From positions 140,489,927 through 140,553,926 of the forward strand of contig JALGPY010000002.1 of the NCBI GenBank assembly GCA_023055425.1: 64,000 nucleotides of DNA, read 5' to 3'. The DNA is from Linanthus parryae. Lineage: Eukaryota > Streptophyta > Magnoliopsida > Ericales > Polemoniaceae. Shown piece after piece: positions 24,481 through 35,760 of the stretch (positions are counted from its first letter, which is position 1; every line of letters begins with the position of its first letter). Made by a program: the position numbers and the translations under genes. A model generated the notes under the pieces. The model ran no database searches, was not told the origin of the DNA, and saw only the letters and a list, made by a program, of their open reading frames with translations.

Positions 24481-24992
24481 TGTTTGGGTTTTTGTCTTGA
24501 TTCTGCGTTTTGGAAATATTAGGAAATTATTGTTTTTGAAAACTAGTAGAATTAGGAATCAACTAGTATTTCATATTGGTGTTAATTCCTAATATTTGTA
24601 CAATAGGATTATTTGGAGAGCAAGTCGGTGTGGCCTATTTATAGGCGGCTCCACAAGAAGTTCTAATTGAGGAGAATAGTGAAGTGGTGAGAGAGAATTG
24701 GTGAGAAATATTAGTGAGCGGATGTGAGAGGTTAGGGTTTCATAGATGTAGTCTATGAGGATGAGAGTACCGCGTCGACGTAGTCCGCGGATTGAGCTGT
24801 CTCTCCCCTACGATGTATTCCCTCATTGATATAGTGAAATTCTCCTCCTCCCGTGGATGTAGGCGGTTTTGCCGAACCACGTTAAATTCTTGTGTATTGT
24901 TTTTCTTCTCCTATATGGCGTGTGTTGAGTGTGTGATCGTGGCATAATTTTACTTCCGTTGCGGCGGGAATTCGACGAATAATTCCCCAACA
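24481..24992 (+). mobile_element. Solo LTR related to element A, inside the leader of element B
   Basis: It starts TGTTTGGGTTTTTGTCTTGA and ends AATAATTCCCCAACA, flanked by a perfect 5-bp duplication CGGCC (24476-24480, 24993-24997). From about 24700 on it closely follows the LTR of element A (shared ATAGATGTAGTCTATGAGGA). The U3 part differs more, so it is probably a sister subfamily. Confidence 0.88.
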
Positions 24993-25019
24993 CGGCCCCC
25001 ATAGGGGACCGCCCCCTAT

Positions 25020-25115
25020 GCCTTGCCGCCCAAGCCACACACGGCCTAAGGGCCGGCCGGGCCTAGGCGCGACCGGGGTGACCGGCGGCTTGGGCTTGGC
25101 CGGGCCGTGTGTGAT
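25020..25115 (+). other. GC-rich inverted repeat in the leader of element B
   Basis: ACACACGGCC near 25037 pairs with GGCCGTGTGT near 25104, enclosing CCGGCCGG and other G/C runs. This is far more GC-rich than any surrounding sequence. It could fold as a stem in genomic RNA, as packaging or translation signals do, but this is only inference. Confidence 0.5.
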
Positions 25116-26281
25116 CCAATAGGGCTTTGGGAAGTCTTTTTGGATTGTTTTTAACCCTACTTTTTCCAAAACAATTAAAATTGAACAAGCGCGTTAAAAT
25201 TGGTTTTAACTGTTTATGTGCTATTCACATGGTGATTGGATATGGCCCTAGGTTGTGGTTTGTGTGTGAATGTTTATTTTGTGGTTTATTTTACGGCCTG
25301 CGAGCTGATCAATTAATGTAATAATTAATTAAGGTTTACGGCCTGCGAGTCGTCTTTTTCTCAACTTGTGAGATTTATTTTATTTAGTATAGGAGTAGCT
25401 AGATGAAATAGATTGTTAGCCAAGATTGAAGAAAAGAATCCCAAAGACATTGGAGCCATGGAGATGAAGCATGAAACATTCAACAATACTATGAAGGATG
25501 GACCAAAAGATGGAGGCGCATGGCGATGTATCTATTTTAGGGTTCATAGATATTATCATTGGCTTGGGAATATCTTAGTCTAGAAAGGCCATATCCACAT
25601 CACGTTTATTTTGTTGTGGTTGTTTATTTTTATTGTCTTATTATTTTGTGATTGGTGTATGGTTGATGCATGCGATTAGGATAATAAGATAATTAGACAA
25701 CCCGGATCTATGATTTGGAGTTTTGCCCAAAACTCAAACATATAAATCATGTTTATAATGGATCAACAAATACAAATTAAAATTTAAAGGCAAAATCCCT
25801 TAATCAAAATATTGTGTTTATGCCTTCTCGTTATTTAAACACTCATCATGATCACTATATCCCATGTTTGTGTGTGCCAAAGCATGGCAACATGGTTTAT
25901 CGTGATTAGATGCGACGGCACGTAACAATGTGCAATTGTTTAAGTAAGAGGTTGGACACAACTAGGTAGATTTAATAAGATTAAAAGAACCTAGAGGCAT
26001 ACAATTGGGATTATTCATGGGGATGGATAAATAATGGTTATTTGCCCAATTGAACCAAGAGTTACATATGATGTAATTGGAATGGTTCCTACCTAAATAA
26101 CCAATTCCGGGTGACTTGCCAAAGCAAGCTCGAAAAAGGCGAAATATGAATCTTGCCCCACTAGAAAATATAAGGATAGTTTCCGCATTAATATGAGGGT
26201 TATTAATCCGAGAAAAATAGTGGGAGCTATATTTAATAATCTAGCCATTATTGAGTATAGTAAAATCATACTAAAATCTTG

Positions 26282-27130
26282 TATATTTCTCGTTTTGTAG
26301 AATTCCAATAGCAAACAATTCATCGAATTCATCACACTCCCTACGGGCTGTTCTTGAGAAGGACAAGCTTTCTGGAACCAACTTTCTGGACTGGTACGAA
26401 AATTTAAGAATTGTTCTTAAACAAGAAAAGAAACTGTACACACTAGAAGAAGAAGTTCCAGAGGGTCCAGAGAACAATACCTCAGCATCCCTAAAGGCGT
26501 ATCAGAAACGTGTTGACGATGCTAATGATGCGGGCTGCCTTATGCTTTCCACCATGAATCCTGAGCTTCAGAAGCAACATGTGAACATGAATGCAGTCGA
26601 TATGATCGAACACTTGAAGCAGCTCTTCTAAGAGCAGGAAAGGGTTGAACGGTATGAAGTTTCTCGGACATTGTTCAAGAGTCACTTGGCGGAAGGGAAC
26701 CCAGTAGGACCGCATGTGTTGCGGATGATCGGGTATCTTGAGAATCTCGATCGTCTAGGGTCCCCGATTGGTCAAGAGTTGGCCACAGATCTCATTCTGC
26801 AATCGTTGCAGGATAGTTATGGACAGTTCATCATGAACTATAACATGAATGAGATCGCCAAGCCTCTTCCAGAGCTACTCAATATGTTTAGGACAACTGA
26901 ACAATCCATCAACAAGGAAAAGGGCAAGGCTAAAATGATGGTGCAGAAAGGAAAGGGTAAAAGGTTTGCCTCTACTTCCAAGGGTAAAGGCAAGGCAATT
27001 GCTAAACCTAAGGACACTGCTCTTAATCCTGCTGGTGGCGTGGCCAAAGGCGTGATCAAGGGTGATTGTCACTACTGCAGTCAGCCTGGACACTGGAAAA
27101 GGAATTGCCCAAAGTATCTGGAGGATAAAA
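26282..27130 (+). pseudogene. Copia B gag (nucleocapsid) region
   Basis: The reading frame beginning near 26340 (LRAVLEKDKLSGTNFLDWY) is a typical copia gag/UBN2 domain. It is broken by TAA at 26628-26630 and then stays open into pol. Near 27067-27108 is an intact CX2CX4HX4C knuckle, CHYCSQPGHWKRNC, preceded by a Lys-rich linker. Gag packages the element's RNA into particles. The original start codon was not identified. Confidence 0.85.
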
Positions 27131-27189
27131 GGCTTGGGATAGTTATCCCACAACCACCAGGCATTTTTGTTATAGATGTTAATTTAAAT

Positions 27190-28110
27190 AATTCTTCATC
27201 ATGGGTATTAGATACTGGATGCGGATCTCATATTTGTCGAAATATGCAGGATCTAAGTAGAAATAGAAGATTAGCAAAAGGAGAGGTGGACTTGCGCGTT
27301 GGGAATGGAGCAAGAGTTGCTGCATTGGCTATAGGCGTGTATAGGCTGTCTCTACCTTCTGGATTAGTATTAGAATTAGATAATTACTTTTATGTTCCTG
27401 CTATGAGTAAGAACATTATTTCCGTATCTTGTTTGGACAAGAAAGATTTTACTATTTCAATAAAGAACAATTGTTTTTCCATTTATTTTGATAGTATTCA
27501 CTATTGTAGTGCGCAATTATTTAATGGATTATATATTCTTGATCTAAGCTATCCAATCAATAACATAAATACTAAGAGGATTAAAATGATTGATTTAAAT
27601 CCTACTTATCTATGGCATTGTCGTCTAGGCCATATAAATGAGAAACGTGTATCTAGACTCCATAAGGATGGATTCCTAGACTCATATGATTTTGAATCAT
27701 ATCAGACATGTGAGGCTTGTTTGCTAGGAAAGATGACAAAGTCCCCTTTCAACAAGAAAGGTGAAAGGACTATTGAGCAATTAGCACTCATACATACTGA
27801 TGTGTGTGGGCCGTTTGCTACACCTGCCAGAGGTGGTTATGCCTACTTCATTACATTCACTGATGATTTCAGTAGATATGGATTTGTATACCTTATGAAG
27901 GCTAAATCCGAATCTTTTGAGAAATTCAAGGAATTTAAGAATGAAGTAGAGAAGCAACTTGGAAAAAGTATCAAAGCTCTATGATCAGATCGAGGAGGTG
28001 AGTACTTGAGCCAAGAGTTTGATGATTATCTTAGAGAGTATGGGATATTATCCCAACTCACTCCACCCGGAACGCCACATGGAATGGCGTATCCGAGAGG
28101 AGGAATCGAA
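27190..28110 (+). pseudogene. Copia B protease and integrase region
   Basis: The protease active site is WVLDTGCGSH (about 27200). The gag-pre-integrase zinc-binding HHCC segment (LWHCRLGH ... CEAC) lies near 27610-27720, and the integrase core begins HTDVCGPFATPARGG (about 27790). A TGA at 27982-27984 stands where related proteins have Arg (SDRGGEYL follows in frame), consistent with CGA to TGA. A frameshift near 28085 breaks the integrase C-terminal half. The protein would process the polyprotein and insert the cDNA. Confidence 0.88.
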
Positions 28111-28112
28111 CC

Positions 28113-30245
28113 TTGTTGGACATGGTGAGATCTATGATGTGTCAAACAGATCTTCCGTCATCCTTTTGGGGCTATGCTTTAATGTGTGCAGCTTTCACCA
28201 TTAACCGTGTTCCATCCAAATCCGTCATGAAGACACCACATAAGATGTGGAGTGGGAGTCGTCCCACAGTGTCGTTCATGAGGATATGGGGCTGCAATGT
28301 TTATGTAAAACGTTTACAACCAGATAAACTTGGGCCGAAATCGGATAAGTGTAAGTTTGTGGGATACCCTAAGGAAACTAAGGGCCATTACTTCTATAAT
28401 CGTAACGCTAACAAAGTGTTTGTTGCTCGGACCAGCGTGTTTCTAGAAAGAGAATTTGTCTCTAAAGAAGCAAGTGGGAGGACTGTAGAACTTGAAGAAG
28501 TTCAAGAACCACAAATTACTGATTCGGTTATGGAACATGAACAGGAACCACAACGGGTTGTGGAGCAACCTGTTCAAGTAACACAAGAGCTTTGTAGGTC
28601 GAGTAGAGTGCGCCAGGATCCAGAGAGGTATGGACTTCTCGTGAAGGAAACTGGTGACACTATGCTCATAGGAGATGAGCCTACTACCTATGGAGAAGCC
28701 ATGCAAGGACCGGACTCTCAGAAGTGGCTAAAATCCATGAGATCCGAGATGGAATCCATGTACACAAACCAAGTATGGACTTTGGTGGAACCACCCCAAG
28801 GGGTACGCCCCATAGGGTGCAAGTGGGTCTTCAAGAAGAAGACTGACATGGATGGTAATGTAGTTACCTATAAGGGCCGATTGGTGGCTAAAGGATTCAG
28901 ACAGATTCATGGTATAGACTATGATGAAACATTTTCCCCAGTCGCTATGACCAAATCCATCCGAATCCTACTTGCAATTTCGGCTTACTATGACTATAAG
29001 ATTTGGCAGATGGATGTCAAAACAGCATTCCTTTATGGGAATCTTCTCGAGGATGTGTACATGACACAAACAGAAGGTTTTGTAGATCCAGAGCATGCAA
29101 ATAAAGTCTGTAAGCTTCAACGATCCATTTATGGATTGAAACAAGCTTCTAGGAGTTGGAATCGACGTTTTGACGAAGCTGTCAAAGAGTTTGAATTCAT
29201 CAAGAACGAAGATGAGTCTTGTGTCTACAAGAAGGTTAGTGGGAGCTCAGTAGCGTTCCTGGTCTTGTATGTGGATGACATACTACTCATTGGAAACGAC
29301 ATTCCTATGCTGCAATCAGTTAAGGATTGGCTAGGAAAGTGTTTCTCAATGAAATACTTAGGGGAAGCAGCCTATATACATGGTATAAAGATCTATAGGG
29401 ATAGATCTAAGAGGTTGTTAGGCCTAAGTCAAAGTACATATATAGACAAGGTGTTGGAACGGTTCAACATGCAAGATTCCAAGAAGGGATTGTTGCCCAT
29501 GTCACATGGAATTACTCTTTCAAAGAGTGATTGTCCATCCAATAAGATTGAGATGGACCGCATGAGTAAGATCCCCTATGCCTCGGCCATAGGATCTATC
29601 ATGTACGCCATGTTATTTACTAGACTGGACGTATCATACGCGTTGAGTATGGCGAGCAGATATCAGTCTAATCCGGGTGAGAGTCACTGGATAGTTGTCA
29701 AGAACATCCTCAAGTACAGAAGAACTAAGGATGCGTTCTTGATATTTGGAGTTGAGGAAGAGTTGCGTGTAACTGGTTACACGGATGCAAGCTTCCAAAC
29801 CGACATAGATGATTTCAGATCGCAGTCGGGATTTGTCTATTGCCTGAATGGAGGAGCTGTGAGCTGGAAAAGTTCCAAGCAAGAGACGGTTGCTGATTCT
29901 ACAACAGAGGCTGAGTATATTGCTGCAAGTGGTGCAGCAAAAGAAGCTGTTTGGATTAGAAAGTTTGTTTCTGATCTTGGTGTAGTTCCTAGCATTGGGG
30001 ATGCCACAGTGTTGTATTGTGACAACACAGGCGTGATAGCTCAATCTAAGGAACCTAGATCACACAAGAAATCCAAACACGTACTCCGGAAGTTCCATCT
30101 TATTTGAGAGATTATCGATAGAGGAGATGTGAAGATATGTAAGATTCCTACAGATGATAATCTGGCAGATCCATTCACGAAGCCGCTTGTTCAGCGCAAG
30201 CATGAAGAGCACACTAGGGCGATTGGCATACGCGATGCACCAGAT
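28113..30245 (+). pseudogene. Copia B reverse transcriptase and RNase H
   Basis: A 664-codon frame (28113-30107) covers the integrase C-terminus and the reverse transcriptase, from WKWVFKKK-type and GRLVAKGF segments to the intact active site LVLYVDDILL at about residue 387. It then covers the RNase H, with TGYTDASF and STTEAEY. A TGA at 30105 stands where Arg is expected, and in the same frame the conserved end (ADPFTKPL) continues to a stop near 30253. Catalytic residues of the reverse transcriptase look intact. Lineage within copia is not assigned. Confidence 0.92.
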
Positions 30246-30268
30246 TGGCTCTAGTGCAAGTAAGAGAC

Positions 30269-31670
30269 TGTTGGAACAGATGCCCTAGAGGCAATCTAAT
30301 TTTAGTATGAATTGGCTAGAATAATCATTGTATTATTTATGGAGATATTTAATATAATGAATTCCTTAGATTTACAAATCGTGTTGTTTATCTTAAATAT
30401 CCCTAGTCAAATATAATGATTAATAGAACGATCATCTATAGACTAGTATGGGGTTGGATTGATATGGAGATATCACGACCCAACACATGGGTATGTATTA
30501 GGAGTAATGACATACTGGATTGACCCAAATCCGAGAAGGCTACATACAAGTTATGTAAAGTCACAAGTGCTTCTCGCGGTGATAGGATATTATCATCCTT
30601 AGACTTGAAGTCACTAGATCCTCTAGTTGTGGAATATTGTACTTTGACAACTCCAAACGCTACTCCGTAACTGGGTAGTTATAAAAGCGCATGTTGGGCA
30701 CAATAGGAAGCAAGCTTAGAGATGGTGAGTGATGTAGATAGAATTTGTCCCTCCCACATAACGGGAGTAAATATCCAAGGCCACTCGAGGTATGGCGCCT
30801 ATGGAATGTCTGGCCAGACTCATATGAATCAACATGGGGATATTGATGTCATATGCATGGATAGGGCTATTCTCAGGATCGAGGAACATGGATTGGATAT
30901 ACGAGTGTGACTTGTATGTATCGTGTCCAATCCGGATATAGAGACAAATGGATGCGATAATAAGATCACAAAGTTTTGTCAAGATGACTATTTCTATTAA
31001 TTGGGTGGCATGGATGTGTTGCTAGACACCGCTCCATGTTTGTAAATAGTTACTACCAATTAAGTAGAAACCTATGGGGTCACACGCTATATGGACATAA
31101 TTGGACAAGAGACTTAATTAATAAAGATTAATTAAAATGATCATATTGTAACAAGTTGCTAACTTAGTAGGACTAATTAGCAAATAATACTTGTCATATA
31201 TGGATATGATTAGTATTGGGCCCTTTATTGAAACAACTAGGAGTAGTTGGACTATATAAAGGAACTCCTTCCTTCCCTCTTAATACATGTTATTCATAAC
31301 ACATATTGAGAGGAGAGAAAAGATTTGAGAGCAAGCAAGTAAGAGGGCCGAACCCCTTACCCGCCGCCCTAAACCCGTCGGCCACAACAAGGAGGACGAA
31401 CCCTCCTTTGTGGCTTTTGTTGCGTGATTTCTCCGTCTCCTTCCTCCGTTCTATCTAGCACAAGAAGGCCGGTCGAATTCTCTATCCTAGGCGTGGATCA
31501 ACCATAGAGAACGTGACATTATTCGCGTTTGAAGTCATCAAAGGAGAACCCAAAGGTAAACACGAATCAATCCTTTACTATGGTTATGTGTTCTTGACTT
31601 GTGATCCTTGGAGGAATTTGAACGGAATAATTATCTTCTTCCGCTGCGATTCCATGTTAAAAACCCTACA
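30269..31670 (+). repeat. 3' LTR of copia element B
   Basis: It starts TGTTGGAACAGATGCCCTAG and ends AAAACCCTACA, with a TATA box TATATAAA near 31253. The purine-rich AAGTAAGAGAC just upstream may be the polypurine tract. Confidence 0.92.
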
Positions 31671-31742
31671 GAATTGACATCAACAATGGAGTTGGCTGGG
31701 GAATTCGCTAGGCACTTGCAAAATTCAAGCCAAGGTGGAGTT

Positions 31743-32241
31743 TGTTGGGTTTGTCTCGAATTCCGCAAGACGAACCGCTGTACCCGATGCGTCTGATTTC
31801 TCCTCTGAGGAGGTGATCTCTGAGGAGGTGATAGCTAGGGCTTGGTGGCTTTTTTCACCTCCTCTACATTAGTATAAATAGATGTGCTAGCTATTGTTTC
31901 TAATTGAGTGAGCGAGTAGAGTAGAGTAGAGAATTGGTGAGAGTATCATTGAGCGGATGTGTGAGAGGTTAGGGTATCATAGATGTAGTCTATGAGAATG
32001 AGTGTACCGCGTTGGCGTGGTCTGCGGATTGCGCAGTCTGACCCCTACGATGTATTCAATCATTCTTATAGTGAAATTCTCCTCCTCCCGTAGATGTAGA
32101 CGGTTTGGCAGAAACACATTAATTCTTGTATCTTTTTTCTTTTCCTATATTGTGTGTGTTCAGTGTGTGGTCTTTTTTCTTGTGTGTCATGTTTTTTCTT
32201 CCGTTGCGACGGGAGTTCGGGTCGACAAATAATTCCAAACA
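31743..32241 (+). repeat. 3' LTR of element A
   Basis: TGTTGGGTTTGTCTCGAATT ... ATAATTCCAAACA, with TATAAATA at 31873-31880. The sequence just before it, AAGGTGGAGTT, is a possible polypurine tract. Confidence 0.85.
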
Positions 32242-32390
32242 GATCAGCCTCCCTGAAAGCTAGCCCTCGTCTAATGGGGTCTTTTTCGTCAAATCGACAT
32301 ATCTCTTACAAACTTATAACTCATCCCTCTAACCAAATTTTTATTTGGTTTGGAGAAAAAAAGAATTACACAATATAAAATAAAGCCCAG
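32242..32390 (+). pseudogene. LINE ORF2 relic, right part
   Basis: Sequence resuming after the GATCA duplication reads SLKASPRLMGSFSSN and continues with HISYKLI, resembling the plant LINE pattern of a W......G.FSV.SAY block that follows the region seen at 20306-20726. Together they show element A landed in an already decaying LINE. Confidence 0.45.
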
Positions 32391-32948
32391 TTTGTTTGCT
32401 TGTGTTTATTTTAATTCCCTAATTATTCATTTATTTATTCAAAATAATGGTGTAGTTCAATTTTTCTAAACTACATTCTATGCAAATGAACTCGCAAAAA
32501 ACCCCTTACGAGGGATGAAAAGAAATTTTCAAATAAATATAATCAGATAGGTCTGTTTGATCTTTATCGAATCGCTGTATGGTTGATTGAGTACTTATAA
32601 GTCATGTTGATGGTTGTCTTAATCTTGACATACGCTTAATGTTGCACTAGTTTTTGTAGGTGAGTGACTTTATACTCTGTTTTGCAAGGGCGTAATGACC
32701 AAAAAAATGAGAAAGCTTGTGTTAATTTCACATGGAGTTAACTCGTTAAACCGGCGGGTAAACCCGTTTGTCTACTGATATCATGGGTTTCCCCGAGTTT
32801 ATTGTGGATTTGTCAAATGACGAGTTTTGAGGGGTTTACCACTTTCTCATGTAGAGTCATCAAACCAGCGGGTCAATCCACTGGTCTGACAGCCTTCGGT
32901 GAAAGTGTCTCTTACCCTTAAGAATTTGTGTATGATAAAAACAATCTA
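32391..32948. other. Spacer; no gene
   Basis: Moderately AT-rich sequence. Near 32690-32920 short CGGCGGGT/ACCAGCGGGT motifs and a GTGAAAGTGTCTCTTACCC end recall the ACTTTCACCCC TIR family, but no paired ends were established. Confidence 0.4.
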
Positions 32949-32953
32949 GAAAC

Positions 32954-33428
32954 TGTTGGATTAATGCCTTGAATAAGTTGAAGAAATCACCAAGATCAAC
33001 AACGGGGACCAAATGGACCAAGATGGAGAGCAAAGAAGCAAAACGATGTTTTCAGAGGTTGCATGACCTAGAGCAAAACATCCGGAGCATCGGGATATTT
33101 GGAGGAGGTCGCAAGACTTGGCTTAGAGGTCGCACGACCTGGGCTTGGAGGTCACACGACCTGGACCACCAGGTCGCACAACCTGGACTGCTCCTAGCAT
33201 TTTTGGAATTGTTTCCTAATCTATCTAAGACGGCTCTATGTCTGTTTTAAGCACTAATAGGCTTCTAAGTGTTTAGAACATGTATGCATTATATTGTCAT
33301 CGTTCCTCTTGATAAATAAAAGTCTATCTTCGATGTGGACGTAGTTAGCTCGATTTGGGCTAATGAACCGCGTGAACTTGATGTTTTGTCGATTATTTCA
33401 TCGTTCGTGAGGCGTGAGTGTCATAACA
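32954..33428 (+). mobile_element. Solo LTR, 475 bp, with internal palindromic array
   Basis: It starts TGTTGGATTAATGCC and ends GTGTCATAACA, flanked by a perfect 5-bp duplication GAAAC (32949-32953, 33429-33433). Inside, 33054-33190 holds a row of AGGTCGCACGACCT-type palindromes. The orientation is inferred from TG...CA, which does not by itself fix the strand. No internal retroelement sequence remains, so unequal recombination between LTRs is the likely origin. Confidence 0.85.
33054..33190. repeat. Degenerate palindromic array, AGGTCGCACGACCT type
   Basis: Five modules: AGGTTGCATGACCT, AGGTCGCAAGACTT, AGGTCGCACGACCT, AGGTCACACGACCT and AGGTCGCACAACCT. They start at about 33056, 33106, 33126, 33148 and 33170, each followed by GG or AG and a short linker. 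Each module is itself an imperfect inverted repeat. Confidence 0.9.
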
Positions 33429-33433
33429 GAAAC

Positions 33434-34036
33434 TATTGTGGGTAAGGTTATAGATACATCATACATGCTTTTAAACTAGCCACAGTGGTTTTGTACGGAA
33501 CAACTACATGGTGCTACATGTACACTCACGAGGATCATACCTACACCACATTTCCACTCTACATTAATCCTTGAGAACTAACATAAGAGGTGCTAGGTGC
33601 TAATGCCCCATCGCCCACCTTGGACTTGGGAGGCAAGACTCCTAATCGGGGTGACATATCACTGGGGTACATTACCTTAGTGGCAGTGGAGTGCGTCCAG
33701 TATTTTAGAGGCTGGAGTAAGATTCATCAAGGTGCTCACAAAGGGCTTGAGTCACATGGAGAGATGTCCGCCGCAAACTATGGTGAGAAGGCTCGCGTCA
33801 AGTATGTGGGTCGGGTCTGGTCATCTAAGGTTACAGTGCTATATATTTATTTTAACCTGATCAAATGTCGATTAAAATATACACACATGAAACATCAACA
33901 TTCCAAGATCTTCTCTTTGATTGTGCAGCCTCATACCAGACCATCATGCTTATAAAATTATGAACTAAACCCTTCGCAGATACATACATTTGATTCACTC
34001 CATACTTTAGTAGTACACAATGGTTACAAACCATAT
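33434..34036. other. Spacer; no gene recognised
   Basis: A 121-codon plus-strand frame (33590-33955) has no recognisable domain and is not supported by splice or promoter signals. Confidence 0.4.
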
Positions 34037-34039
34037 ATT

Positions 34040-34239
34040 GGCCCTGTTTGCATACAATGGTTTCGTTAACCTCACAAAAAAGTTAACCAAAACTTCAACC
34101 CAAAATTTGTAGGGCCCACTTTCCACTCATTTTTCTACTCACATAAAAGTCAACATTTTAAAAACCAAAACCCTCTAATCCAAACATCCACCTAGTTTGG
34201 TTAACCAAACCTGCCCAACCTTGTTATCCAAACAGGGCC
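34040..34239. mobile_element. MITE, 200 bp, GGCCCTGTTTG ends
   Basis: The left end GGCCCTGTTTGCATA is mirrored by a right end reading GGCCCTGTTTGGATA on the other strand. The 3-bp flank ATT is duplicated (34037-34039, 34240-34242), which suggests a PIF/Harbinger (Tourist) type. Confidence 0.75.
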
Positions 34240-34589
34240 ATTGTAATTTGTGAAGAACAGATTACGAGATTCTAGGGTTTCCGAACCCATTTGACTACTA
34301 CATTGGAAACTTGTGACAAAACATTGAAAAACATACAAAAAGTAAACACGTTAGACACGTCTTTGTTAGTAACAAATCCTAGGGTTTTGCTCCAAAATGT
34401 CGGCCATAACGAGCTCTAACACCGACAACTTCCCCGTTTCGATCCCCTTATACTCAATCTAATTACTATAATACTAGTAGTACTGATACTAACTGCCTCC
34501 CGCACTTCGTTCTTCTGTCATTCTTTCTACATACGTACTTACCTACCTACACTAGAAAAATCTGGTAGTATTATATTGTTCGCCATGTT

Positions 34590-35702
34590 TCATGGACCAA
34601 CCGGCACTGATTTGTTGTGAATGGGACGCCGTCTCCTCACGTGGGTATAATCCATCGTGAAATACTCAGATGCGTTGGTCCGCTCGGCCCACTCTTGCCG
34701 TGTTCCGTCACTTCCATGATGCAGGACTCTACCTGCTTCTTTGTACAAGTCTTGCTTGCCTATCATACATGTAAAACGTCTTTTCAGTCATAACAGTTGG
34801 ATGAATCGTGCAAATATGTAAAAGTAGAATGTATTGCATCATTCTGTATGTTTCGCTTTTAGTTAACTTGTAATTATTTCTCACACCGTCCGCTTTTGTG
34901 TGTTATGTTTTCTTTCCTAGCATTTTGAAGGCTTATATTGACTAGTAGAACCATACCATAAGTTATCAACTTTATATTGTTTAATTCGGAGTATAATTTT
35001 GTTAGTCAATCGTCCTCTCAAAATGTCAGGAAAAAGCCATGACAAATAAAAAACGGAGTCAGTACTACTATAAATGCAGTAAAGCCAAGCGCAACAACCA
35101 TATAAAGGTTCATTTTTATAGATTTTCTTTTTAGAGTAAAACTTTAGTAAATTTTCAAATGGCTATACTAGTCAAGTGTTTTAAGTAATCATGGTTTAAA
35201 AATTTGTTATGCTGTGAAGGAAATGTTAAATTAGAGTTTTACGATATATTTCCTTGGGCTCCAGAAACATCAAATGACACTGGTTGGCTTAAGAGGACGA
35301 TCAACTTAACCAGTTCATCAAAGTCACGAATATTTTAGCAGTTTTAATGTTACATCTCCAGCAAACACTGTTGTATAAATTTTAAATGTTTGGTTGTGAC
35401 AGAAAAAGATGAAACACGCTAGTATCGGTACGTAAAACTGAGCAGTAGCCTCTTTTATAATAAATTATCACCTGATGAAGATCCTTTCAGGTGGTTGATA
35501 AATGAAGATGCATGTTCCATGTCCCCATTAGTTTTCACCTGTAAATTACAATGTCAGGAGTTTGTACCAAGCAAGAACTTGACCATTCATTTTGATTGTT
35601 AAGGTTTGTACTTACTGTTGCTGCCTTCTCCAAAAGCCTCAGCTTCCTTGGCAGAGTCACAGCAGAACCATGGAGCTCTTGCGCTGCACCAAATATAGCA
35701 CC

Positions 35703-35760
<58 letters not shown>

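Larger units (their letters stand above)
22766..31670 (+). mobile_element. Ty1/copia retrotransposon B, 8.9 kb, nested in element A
   Basis: LTRs of about 1.4 kb (22766-24173, 30269-31670) are bounded by a perfect 5-bp duplication GAATT (22761-22765 and 31671-31675). An initiator-Met primer-binding site follows the 5' LTR. The domain order gag, protease, integrase, reverse transcriptase, RNase H is that of copia. The long leader (24190-26270) contains a solo LTR and a GC-rich stem. Coding capacity is lost through stops and a frameshift. The two LTRs look very similar with scattered differences, so the insertion is fairly recent. Confidence 0.95.
20727..32241 (+). mobile_element. LTR element A: noncoding (LARD/TRIM-like), split by copia element B
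   Basis: Two LTRs (20727-21210 and 31743-32241) are flanked by a perfect 5-bp duplication GATCA (20722-20726 and 32242-32246). A primer-binding site follows the left LTR. Without the nested element B and its duplicated GAATT the unit is only about 2.6 kb. The internal 21211-22765 and 31676-31742 contain no gag, protease, integrase or reverse transcriptase. It must have used proteins of another element. The solo LTR at 24481-24992 belongs to the same or a sister family. Confidence 0.88.

Noticed and set aside
32690..32940. Possible TIR element with CGGCGGGT and GTGAAAGTGTCTC motifs
   Set aside because: No matching inverted ends or target duplication could be found.
33590..33955. 121-codon plus-strand frame
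   Set aside because: No recognisable domain, no splice or promoter support.
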